A stretch of 5,330 nucleotides of DNA from Aminipila sp047974845 (GTDB taxonomy: Bacteria > Bacillota > Clostridia > Peptostreptococcales > Anaerovoracaceae). The first letter of the stretch is position 1, and each line of letters opens with the position of its first letter. Position numbers and translations under genes: made by a program. Below the pieces are notes generated by a model. That model made no database searches, was not told the origin of the DNA, and saw nothing but the letters and a program-made list of their open reading frames with translations. The stretch covers positions 1 to 5,330 of the forward strand of contig JBKECQ010000091.1 in assembly GCA_047974845.1 (NCBI GenBank). The letters are read 5' to 3'. Positions 1-5,330 of this stretch are shown here, in pieces.

Positions 1-42
1 CGAAAGTATTAGATAAGTAGCTGTCGCTCGGAAAATAGTCAG

Positions 43-50
43 TAAGGAGG
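43..50 (+). promoter_or_regulatory. Ribosome binding site of the relaxase gene
   Basis: TAAGGAGG lies 8 nt before the ATG at 59. It is an almost full complement to the 16S rRNA 3' end and fixes this ATG as the start. The rest of positions 1-58 contains no gene. I see no convincing -35/-10 pair there, so the promoter probably lies upstream of the window. Confidence 0.85.
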
Positions 51-58
51 ATAACTAT

Positions 59-559
59 ATGGCTAGAAATGATGGAAAAGACCGTACCTTTGCAAGAAAT
101 GAAAGATACAAGAGAGATGAAGTTTTAAATATGGAAAGGCACAACGAACGTAAGAACGAAACTTATAAAAATGAAGATGTTTTGTTGGAGCATAAAGACA
201 GAAATTTTTATTTAAAAAAACCTACTGATACTTACTTAGGAATGTATGATAAATTACGTGATGATGAAGTTATAGTACAAAGAGGTCTAAAAAAAGATGC
301 ACATATTATTGATGAATTAGTTTTTGATGTTAATACTGCTTATTTTGAAAAAAATGGTGGATACGATTATGCTAAGGAATTTTTCACTAATGCTTATGAA
401 TATGCAATAGAAAAAGTTGGTGGTGAACAATATATTTTATCGGCTGTTATGCACGCAGATGAAAGACATAAACAGTTATCAAAAGAATTAGGAAAAGATG
501 TGTTTCATTACCATTTACACGTTACTTATGTTCCAGTTGTTAAAAAGGAAATTTTATGA
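59..559 (+). CDS. mobV: MobV/Pre-family relaxase, N-terminal catalytic part (ends at premature TGA)
   Basis: This is the catalytic part of a plasmid mobilization/recombination protein (Pre/MobV, TnpZ-like). Such enzymes nick oriT, stay covalently attached to the 5' end and lead the strand into the recipient during conjugal mobilization. The 166-residue product carries the MobV signatures: an HNER motif at residues 28-31, whose His is the nucleophile in MobM of pMV158, and the metal-binding motif, here HADE at 132-135 followed by HYHLH at 150-154. In MobM these two parts sit closer together (HxDExxPHxH). The insertion between them is, as I recall, typical of this clostridial subgroup. The product stops at TGA 557-559, just after the motif ending VPVVKKEIL. 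The same reading frame stays open to 1312, so this is the front of a gene of about 417 codons. It may still fold as a nickase domain, but it lacks the C-terminal part used for DNA and partner contacts. Family assignment is firm; activity is unknown. Confidence 0.9.
   Translation: MARNDGKDRTFARNERYKRDEVLNMERHNERKNETYKNEDVLLEHKDRNFYLKKPTDTYLGMYDKLRDDEVIVQRGLKKDAHIIDELVFDVNTAYFEKNGGYDYAKEFFTNAYEYAIEKVGGEQYILSAVMHADERHKQLSKELGKDVFHYHLHVTYVPVVKKEIL
557..559 (+). other. In-frame TGA codon inside the relaxase gene
   Basis: The codons read GAA ATT TTA TGA ACT AAG CGA TGT, then stay open in the same frame to TAA at 1310-1312. As I remember them, family members read roughly KEILWSKRCK here, so TGA stands where Trp (TGG) is expected; a single G-to-A change explains it. 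Elsewhere in the window I count 18 Trp codons (HsdM 5, HsdS 11, relaxase C-terminal half 1, TnpV 1), all TGG, so general TGA recoding is not supported. No other gene in the window uses TGA as its stop; the four complete ones end in TAA. Confidence 0.85.
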
Positions 560-604
560 ACTAAGCGATGTAAAAAAGCCGAACTAATTGGCACAGTAAA
601 AGAT

Positions 605-1312
605 GTGATTATGCAGGTAAGTGATTCAAAGAAATGGAAATCTTATATGCCTGATGAAACGGGTAAACCGACTAGAGAATTATCCTATAGCACATTGCAA
701 GATGAATTCTTTGAACATATGCAGAAATGTGGCTATACAGACATTGAGCGTGGCGAAAAAGGAGCTAATGAAGAACACCTTTCTGTTACAGAATTTAAAG
801 TTATGAAAGAGGAAGAAAATCTAAAAAACACAACAAAAAAAGTTGTTGAGAAAAAGGCTGTTATTAATAAACAAGCCAAGACTATAAAATCTAATGTGAC
901 TAAAATACAATCACAAGAAAAACAACTTGATGAGGTCAAAAAAATTAAAACTAAAATAGATAAAGTTGACTTTGTAACATCAACACCTACTCTATTTGAT
1001 AAGAGCAGAGTTGTTGTAGACAAAAATGAATTTGAAGATATAAAAGTTTTGGCACAAAAACATTTTGTTACTAGCAGTAATGTTAAACATTTAAAATCAC
1101 AAATTGATTATTTAGAAGATGAAAATCGTAAACAAAGTGCAGAATTGTATAAATATAAATCTTTAAAAAATAGATTGGATTTCGCCAAGGTTGAAGCAGA
1201 AAATCATAACTTGAAAAATATGTTAGAGAGAATTAGAAAATTTTTAGATTTAGTAGGTTTGAGGGAAAAAGCAGATAGCTATTTAAGACAAAATATTAAT
1301 AAAGAGAGGTAA
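605..1312 (+). pseudogene. mobV: MobV/Pre relaxase, C-terminal part downstream of the in-frame stop
   Basis: This is the continuation of the relaxase gene after the TGA. The open frame really resumes at 560; 605 is only the first GTG, with an ATG at 611. No Shine-Dalgarno sequence precedes either codon, so independent translation is doubtful unless ribosomes reinitiate or read through. The sequence directly after the stop (TKRCKKAELIGTVKDVI, then SDSKKWKSYM) is typical of the MobV domain. A compact part reading SYSTLQDEFFEHMQKCGY and GEKGANEEHLSVTEFK follows. From about residue 65 onward it becomes Lys/Glu/Gln-rich and strongly helical, with two probable coiled-coil stretches (about residues 65-120 and 155-215). 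These are usual for the C-terminal dimerization region of Pre/Mob proteins. The body shows no further frame damage, so the nonsense mutation is probably recent. Confidence 0.75.
1303..1309 (+). promoter_or_regulatory. Ribosome binding site of tnpV
   Basis: AGAGAGG overlaps the last codons of the relaxase gene and lies 10 nt before the ATG at 1320. Its position inside the upstream gene suggests the two genes share one transcript. Confidence 0.6.
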
Positions 1313-1319
1313 ATAAAAT

Positions 1320-1709
1320 ATGGATAAGATTATTTATGATGAAAGAAATGGATTGTATTATGAGTTAGGCGATGATGGTATGTATTACCCTGCTCTTTCT
1401 GTTGAAGTAGCAGAAGATGATGAGGATTATCATATTGGTAAATATGGACTACTTAGAGAAACTTATTTAAAAGAGCATAGACCTGGTACTTATAATAGGC
1501 TATTAATGACAGGGAAGTTATATGAACATTTAAAAGAAGTTGATATAATGGCATTAGAAATGCTTGAGGATATAACGGAACATCTCGCTAAGGTTAATGG
1601 TTGTGATGAAAAGTTAAAGGCTAGAGGTCAAATGGAATGGGTTGGTAGGATGAATAACTACAAAAAATCAGCTGCAGATGTTGTGTTAAGTGAGATAATT
1701 TATAATTAA
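1320..1709 (+). CDS. tnpV: TnpV family transposon-encoded protein
   Basis: This 129-residue protein matches the TnpV family, named from the Tn4451/Tn4453 mobilizable transposons of Clostridium and common on integrative elements of gut Firmicutes. Visible family marks are an N-terminal part describing the product as acidic and Tyr-rich (YYELGDDGMYYPAL), the central GKYGLLRETYLKEHRPGTYNRLLMTGKLYEHL, and the C-terminal QMEWVGRMNNYKKSA, which is the most conserved segment. The biochemical role of TnpV is not established; a small accessory or DNA-associated role is only a guess. The protein is soluble, with no signal peptide or membrane segment. It begins 7 nt after the relaxase stop, so it probably shares that transcript. 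It marks the left part of the window as mobile-element backbone. The serine recombinase TnpX that normally moves such elements is not in view. Confidence 0.85.
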   Translation: MDKIIYDERNGLYYELGDDGMYYPALSVEVAEDDEDYHIGKYGLLRETYLKEHRPGTYNRLLMTGKLYEHLKEVDIMALEMLEDITEHLAKVNGCDEKLKARGQMEWVGRMNNYKKSAADVVLSEIIYN

Positions 1710-1741
1710 GCATATTTCAATACAAAAACAAAATAATATTT

Positions 1742-1788
1742 AACATAAAAAGACAAGACTGTTAATAAAAGTTTTGTCTTTTTATGTT
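1742..1788 (+). terminator. Rho-independent terminator, potentially bidirectional
   Basis: Positions 1742-1760 pair with 1770-1788 in a 19-bp stem (one G-U, otherwise Watson-Crick) closed by a 9-nt loop. The right arm holds a T5 run (1779-1783) and the left arm the matching A5, so an intrinsic terminator can be read from either strand. It lies 32 nt after tnpV and ends the mobile-element transcript. The rest of the 1710-1741 gap is A/T-rich, with nothing else recognised. Confidence 0.8.
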
Positions 1789-1815
1789 GAAAAAATATGA
1801 AATTTATTGTATAAT
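1787..1815 (+). promoter_or_regulatory. Sigma-A promoter of the restriction-modification operon
   Basis: TTGAAA at 1787-1792 and a perfect TATAAT at 1810-1815 are separated by exactly 17 bp, a near-consensus housekeeping promoter. Transcription should begin around 1821-1824, inside the operator-like repeats, leaving a short leader of about 30 nt before the regulator start. The -35 box overlaps the last two bases of the terminator stem. Confidence 0.8.
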
Positions 1816-1844
1816 TGTTCTATGTTATAGAACACAGAACAATT
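1813..1844 (+). promoter_or_regulatory. Nested inverted repeats, probable operator
   Basis: Two inverted repeats share one arm. GTTCTAT (1817-1823) and ATAGAAC (1827-1833) form a perfect 7+7 palindrome around a 3-nt centre. AATTGTTCT (1813-1821) and AGAACAATT (1836-1844) form a perfect 9+9 repeat with a 14-nt spacer. This gives one GTTCT and two AGAAC half-sites (1829-1833 and 1836-1840), overlapping the -10 box and the expected transcription start. That layout is typical of repressor sites, and the adjacent XRE protein is the obvious candidate ligand. Binding is inferred. Confidence 0.65.
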
Positions 1845-1854
1845 ACGAAAGGAT

Positions 1855-2283
1855 ATGTCTGTTTTGTCAAAAAAAATCATCTACAACAAAGTAGTGGAAA
1901 AAGCCAAAAAACAACTTGGCAAAGAAATTGTTAAATGTCGTGGTGAAACTAGAAGCCAAAGAAATTTAGCTAGCGCAGTTGGACTGCCCCCCTCTAATAT
2001 GAAATATATTGAAGATGGAGTTAATGCTCCAACTGGCGATGTTTATGCAAAGATTATTCAAGAGTTAAAGCCACAACTAAAACAACAAAAAAAGATGGAT
2101 CAGCTATACATAATTATAAGAAACGTGCCCCCACCTGATGTATGCGAAATTATTAATTGTAATCAAGACTTATTTAATATAATTAGAATATTAGGTGTAA
2201 AACAACTTTCCAAAGATCAGTTAGAAACAACAAGAAAACTATTCGAATCATTTAATGAGAATAACCTAAAAGGAGAAATTTAA
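1855..2283 (+). CDS. XRE-type helix-turn-helix regulator of the type I R-M operon
   Basis: This 142-residue DNA-binding protein probably regulates its own operon. A Cro/CI-like helix-turn-helix occupies about residues 30-70 (TRSQRNLASAVGLPPSNMKYIE, given in parts: recognition region around SAVGLPPSNMKYIEDG). It is preceded by a basic Lys-rich leader and followed by a tail of about 70 residues that I do not recognise. The gene leads the operon, has a strong promoter with palindromes over it, and ends 4 nt before hsdM. By analogy with controller (C) proteins of restriction systems it may delay or limit hsd expression after transfer; this is inference. The start is uncertain. AAAGGA (1848-1853) is only 1 nt from the ATG at 1855, which is unusually close, whereas a TTG at 1864 sits 10 nt away. 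The gene also contains a C6 run (1987-1992), a C5 run (2128-2132) and an A8 run (1869-1876), odd in such AT-rich sequence. Confidence 0.8.
   Translation: MSVLSKKIIYNKVVEKAKKQLGKEIVKCRGETRSQRNLASAVGLPPSNMKYIEDGVNAPTGDVYAKIIQELKPQLKQQKKMDQLYIIIRNVPPPDVCEIINCNQDLFNIIRILGVKQLSKDQLETTRKLFESFNENNLKGEI
2269..2275 (+). promoter_or_regulatory. Ribosome binding site of hsdM
   Basis: AAAGGAG overlaps the end of the regulator gene and lies 12 nt before the ATG at 2288. The spacing is somewhat long, but no better site is present. The overlap supports translational linkage with the regulator. Confidence 0.55.
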
Positions 2284-2287
2284 AGTT

Positions 2288-4408
2288 ATGAATACTAAAG
2301 ATTTTTTACTGGACTATAAACCAGTTGACGTAAGCAAAGAAGTGGACTTAGTTTGGTCTATTGCCAATTCTTTAAGAGGTGCATATACTTCTGATAAATA
2401 TAAAGATGTAATAATACCTATGGTTATCATTCGTAGATTCGAATGTGCTCTTGAAAATACAAAAGATAAAGTTGTTGCTATGTTTAAAGCAAATAGAGAT
2501 GCCCCAGCAGCCATTTTATATAAAGAATCAACTTATCCTTTTTATAATACGAGTGAATTTAGTCTTAAAAACTTACTTAATGATAGTGATAATATAGCTA
2601 CAAATCTTGAAAATTATTATGAAAGTTTCTCAGCTAATGTACAAATTATATTAAACAACCTTAATTTTAAAGATCAAATCAAGAAAATGGACAAAGCAAA
2701 TCGACTTTATGGTGTAGTCAAAAAGTTTTCAGAATTGAATCTATATACAGATAATATTGACAGTATGAAAATGGGTTATATTTTTGAAGACATAATCAGA
2801 CGTTTTTCTGAAAATGCTGAGGCAGGTGACCATTATACACCACGTGAAGTTATTCGTTTAATGACAAATCTATTACTTGCAGAAGGTTGTAATGATTTGC
2901 TAACTGACGAAGGAAAAGTTGCTACAGTTTTAGATGCTGCCTGTGGTAGTGGAGGAATGTTATCTACAGCAAATGAGTTTTTAAAATTCTACAATCCTAA
3001 TATTGATGTTAGATTATTTGGACAAGAAATTATTCCAGAATCTTATGCTATTTGTCTAGCCGATATGATGATTAAAGGTCAAGATGTAAAAAATATAATT
3101 GGAGGTGAAGCAGGTAATACACTTAAAAAAGACTGTTTTCCTGACCAAAAAATGCGCCTTGTTATAATGAATCCGCCTTTTGGCACTCCATGGGGCGGAA
3201 AAGATGCACCCGAAGGTCAAGAGAAAAAAGTTCGTGATGAAAACAAAAGTGATGGACGATTTGAATGGGGGTTACCAGGTACTGGTGATGCGCAGTTACT
3301 TTTTATGCAACACGCAATTAATAAGTTAGATGATAAAAGTGGTCGAGCTGCTATCATTACAAATGGCTCTCCTTTATTTTCTGGTGGCACAACAAGCGGC
3401 GAAAGCCAAATTCGTAGATATATGCTAGAAGAAGATTTGATTGAAGCTATTATTGCCCTACCTTCACAACTTTTTTATAATACTGACATTGGAATTTATA
3501 TTTTTATACTTTCAAGAAATAAAAGAGAAGATAGAAAAGGTAAAATTCAACTAATAAATGCAGTTGATATGTGGAAACCACTAAATAAATCTTTAGGTAA
3601 AAAACGTAGAGAGATAGATAGAGATAGTATTAAAGAAATTACGAAACTATATGCTAATTTTAGCCACAGTAAAAAGTGCAAAATATTTTCTAATGAAGAT
3701 TTTATGTATAAAGAATATGCCGTTTACCAGCCGCTACAGCGTTCAGGTTCAATAAATGCGGAAACTATTGAAAAACTTCGAACAAGTAGTTATTTTATAA
3801 GCAATTCTCATATTTTCAATGAAGCTGAATTTGAAAATTTAATTGAGATGAATCCACGAAATGCTAAGGACGAAAAAAAATATCAAAAATATATTCTTGG
3901 TCATAACTTTACAAATGAAGTTATAGAAGTGCTAAGTAAACATACAAATGACACTAAATATAACGATTACGCAGAATTTGAAAAAGCAATAAAAAATATT
4001 ATTTCAAAAATCGATGGTTATTCTACTAGTAGACTTTCTGGTATTGCTATGGTTATGAGTGAGATGGATAAGTCTGCAATTATCCAAAAGGAAAAAAACG
4101 GAAATATCATCGTGGATAAATCTACTAAAGATACCGAAATCATTAGTCTTACTAGAGATGTTGAGTATTATTTTGAGGATGAAGTTTATCCTCACATTCC
4201 TGATGCTTTATGGTTCTATGAATTTGATGAAACAAAAAAAGAAAGTTCAAGTAATAAAGAAAAATTAGGAGCAGAATTCCCTTTTACACGATTTTTCTAT
4301 GAGTATAAAGAGCCACAAAAAGCTGAAGATTTGCTTTCCGAATTTATGGAAATTGAAAAAGAGTTAGCAAGTAAAATAAAAAGTCTTAATGAAAGCGAGG
4401 CTTTGTAA
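2288..4408 (+). CDS. hsdM: Type I restriction-modification methyltransferase subunit HsdM
   Basis: This is the N6-adenine DNA methyltransferase subunit of a type I system. With HsdS it forms an M2S1 methylase that modifies host sites; with HsdR, not seen here, it forms the cutting complex. Domains in order: an HsdM N-terminal helical domain (about residues 15-165, with LVWSIANSLRGAYTSD and the IIRRFECALE helix); GDHYTPREVIRLM (180-192), the usual entry to the catalytic domain; motif I VLDAACGSGGM (214-224) for S-adenosylmethionine; the strand with FGQEII (244-249); and catalytic motif IV NPPF (295-298). At 706 residues it is longer than EcoKI HsdM (529, as I recall); the excess lies after about residue 500 as a Lys/Glu-rich, helical region. 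All key motifs are intact, so activity is expected. It follows the regulator by 4 nt, and its TAA shares one base with the hsdS ATG, implying coupled translation that would keep M and S in proportion. Confidence 0.95.
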   Translation: MNTKDFLLDYKPVDVSKEVDLVWSIANSLRGAYTSDKYKDVIIPMVIIRRFECALENTKDKVVAMFKANRDAPAAILYKESTYPFYNTSEFSLKNLLNDSDNIATNLENYYESFSANVQIILNNLNFKDQIKKMDKANRLYGVVKKFSELNLYTDNIDSMKMGYIFEDIIRRFSENAEAGDHYTPREVIRLMTNLLLAEGCNDLLTDEGKVATVLDAACGSGGMLSTANEFLKFYNPNIDVRLFGQEIIPESYAICLADMMIKGQDVKNIIGGEAGNTLKKDCFPDQKMRLVIMNPPFGTPWGGKDAPEGQEKKVRDENKSDGRFEWGLPGTGDAQLLFMQHAINKLDDKSGRAAIITNGSPLFSGGTTSGESQIRRYMLEEDLIEAIIALPSQLFYNTDIGIYIFILSRNKREDRKGKIQLINAVDMWKPLNKSLGKKRREIDRDSIKEITKLYANFSHSKKCKIFSNEDFMYKEYAVYQPLQRSGSINAETIEKLRTSSYFISNSHIFNEAEFENLIEMNPRNAKDEKKYQKYILGHNFTNEVIEVLSKHTNDTKYNDYAEFEKAIKNIISKIDGYSTSRLSGIAMVMSEMDKSAIIQKEKNGNIIVDKSTKDTEIISLTRDVEYYFEDEVYPHIPDALWFYEFDETKKESSSNKEKLGAEFPFTRFFYEYKEPQKAEDLLSEFMEIEKELASKIKSLNESEAL
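4397..4400 (+). promoter_or_regulatory. Ribosome binding site of hsdS
   Basis: GAGG inside the end of hsdM lies 7 nt before the ATG at 4408, which overlaps the hsdM stop as TAATG. Together they support this start and coupled translation. Confidence 0.6.
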
Positions 4409-5330
4409 TGAACGAAAATATGAAATCAAGTGGGATTTCTTGGATTGGTGATATACCATCAAACTGGAATATAAAAAGAGTTAAATATTTAGCATCATTA
4501 AAAGGTAGAATTGGTTGGCAAGGTCTTACTTCTGCTGAATATACAGATGAAGGTCCTTATCTAATTACTGGTATAGACTTTAAGAATGGTAAAGTTGATT
4601 GGGATAGTTGTGTTCATATTTCAAAGGCACGTTGGGCAGAGGCAACTGAAATACAAATAGAAAATGGCGACTTATTGATTACAAAAGATGGAACTGTTGG
4701 CAAAGTAGCTATTGTATCTGACTTGGATGGATATGCATCCTTAAATAGTGGTGTTTTAGTCGTGCGAACAATCTCAGACTTTGATAAAAGATTTTTATAT
4801 TGGGTACTGCTATCTGAAGAATTTTGGACTTGGTTTAGATTGAAAAATGTTGGTAATAGCACCATAATTCATCTGTATCAGAATGATTTTGCTGAGTTTG
4901 CATATACATTTCCAAACTTGGACGAGCAAATATTAATTGCTAATTATCTAGATGAGCAATGTAAAAAAATTGATAGTATTTTAGCTGATATAGAAAATCA
5001 AATAGATACTTTAGAACAATATAAAAAATCCCTTATTACTGAAACAGTAACTAAAGGACTTGATAAAACAGTACCTATGAAAGATAGTGGTATTGAATGG
5101 ATTGGTGAAATTCCTAAACATTGGAAAATTAAGAGGTTAAAGTACACTAGTATGTTGAAGACAGGAACTACCCCATCTGAGAATGAAGGTATTAATTACG
5201 AACGTGATGGTTTATGTTGGTTTACTCCATCCGATTTTGAGCCTAATATGAATTTAGTTGCTTCCGAAAAATTTATTGATGAAAAAGCTATAAAGAGTAC
5301 AAATATTACCATTTTCCCAAAGAATTCTGT
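4408..5330 (+). CDS. hsdS: Type I restriction-modification specificity subunit HsdS (cut by window end)
   Basis: This is the DNA-recognition subunit of the type I complex; its two target recognition domains each read half of a bipartite site. The frame is open from the ATG to the window edge (307 complete codons), so the 3' end is missing. The first recognition domain spans about residues 8-170, with the family opening SGISWIGDIPSNWNIKRVKY and the typical ENGDLLITKDGTVGKVAIV. It ends in FPNLDEQILIANYLDEQ, the start of the central conserved region, whose helical spacer (about 178-215) sets the distance between half-sites. The second domain begins at 227 with SGIEWIGEIPKHWKIKRLKY, matching the first opening at 14 of 20 positions, and runs off the edge near residue 307. 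HsdS proteins are usually about 400 residues, so roughly a quarter is unseen. The target sequence cannot be predicted by eye. Confidence 0.95.
   Translation, partial: MNENMKSSGISWIGDIPSNWNIKRVKYLASLKGRIGWQGLTSAEYTDEGPYLITGIDFKNGKVDWDSCVHISKARWAEATEIQIENGDLLITKDGTVGKVAIVSDLDGYASLNSGVLVVRTISDFDKRFLYWVLLSEEFWTWFRLKNVGNSTIIHLYQNDFAEFAYTFPNLDEQILIANYLDEQCKKIDSILADIENQIDTLEQYKKSLITETVTKGLDKTVPMKDSGIEWIGEIPKHWKIKRLKYTSMLKTGTTPSENEGINYERDGLCWFTPSDFEPNMNLVASEKFIDEKAIKSTNITIFPKNS
4429..4488 (+). repeat. HsdS internal repeat, copy 1 (start of recognition domain 1)
   Basis: This encodes residues 8-27, the SGxxWIGxIPxxWxIKRxKY motif. It pairs with 5086-5145, sharing 14 of 20 residues, and the DNA is similar but clearly diverged. 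Repeats of this kind flank the recognition domains of HsdS and are places where domains are exchanged by recombination. Confidence 0.8.
5086..5145 (+). repeat. HsdS internal repeat, copy 2 (start of recognition domain 2)
   Basis: This encodes residues 227-246 of HsdS, the second copy of the WIGxIPxxW motif. The distance from copy 1 is 657 nt (219 codons, in frame), which corresponds to one recognition domain plus one helical spacer. Confidence 0.8.

Noticed and set aside
541..620. A frameshift splitting the relaxase gene
   Set aside because: Both halves are in the same frame (59 and 605 differ by a multiple of 3) and codons 560-604 read as family-like sequence. The lesion is one in-frame TGA.
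621..806. A 61-residue open frame in another + frame
   Set aside because: It overlaps the relaxase C-terminal part in a shifted frame and resembles no known protein.
733..1023. A 96-residue reverse-strand open frame
   Set aside because: It is antisense to the coiled-coil part of the relaxase gene, has low-complexity Ser/Phe/Leu content, and no ribosome binding site or family resemblance.
1817..1840. A LexA/SOS box
   Set aside because: The Gram-positive SOS box has GAAC-N4-GTTC orientation. Here the half-sites are in the opposite order (GTTC...GAAC).
1813..1844. A short CRISPR-like repeat or riboswitch leader
   Set aside because: There are no spaced direct repeats, and the leader is only about 30 nt, too short for a riboswitch. 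An operator explains the symmetry better.
2314..2514. A reverse-strand open frame within hsdM
   Set aside because: It is a shadow of the well-conserved HsdM N-terminal domain.
4004..4268. Short open frames on both strands within the hsdM 3' end
   Set aside because: They overlap the intact HsdM frame, lack ribosome binding sites and match nothing recognisable.
4614..4865. An 83-residue reverse-strand open frame
   Set aside because: It is antisense to the first recognition domain of hsdS, which has a clear intact reading frame on the + strand.
1..5330. A host using TGA as Trp throughout (code 4)
   Set aside because: The other Trp codons I counted (18) are all TGG, and no other gene shows an internal TGA. 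One codon is not enough to support recoding.

Overview
The window is AT-rich and tightly packed. Coding is entirely on the + strand. Shine-Dalgarno sites are strong, every completed gene stops with TAA, and codons favour A/T. Together with the gene families present, this points to a low-GC Firmicutes-type host (Clostridia, Bacilli or Erysipelotrichia). The species cannot be fixed from the sequence.

Two modules lie side by side. Positions 1-1709 are mobile-element backbone: a MobV/Pre (TnpZ-like) relaxase gene followed closely by tnpV, a small gene of Tn4451/Tn4453-type mobilizable transposons and related integrative elements. The relaxase gene is interrupted by an in-frame TGA at 557-559. By my recollection of the family this replaces a conserved Trp. 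The frame is otherwise open from 59 to 1312, so the lesion is one nonsense codon and not a frameshift. All catalytic histidines lie upstream of it.

A 19-bp hairpin terminator (1742-1788) that could work in both directions separates this module from the next. Immediately after it is a near-consensus sigma-A promoter (TTGAAA-17-TATAAT). Its -10 box and downstream flank overlap nested inverted repeats built from GTTCT/AGAAC half-sites, which looks like an autoregulatory operator.

The second module is a type I restriction-modification operon: an XRE-type regulator (1855-2283), hsdM (2288-4408) and hsdS (4408 to beyond the window end). Gene spacing is 4 nt and then a 1-nt overlap, so the three are probably co-transcribed. 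hsdR is not in the window and may lie downstream. HsdM and HsdS would form the M2S1 methylase. HsdS shows the start of both target-recognition halves, each opened by the same repeated motif. The likeliest reading is a restriction system carried as cargo on a mobilizable element, with a dedicated regulator timing its expression. That linkage is inferred from adjacency, because no element boundaries are visible.
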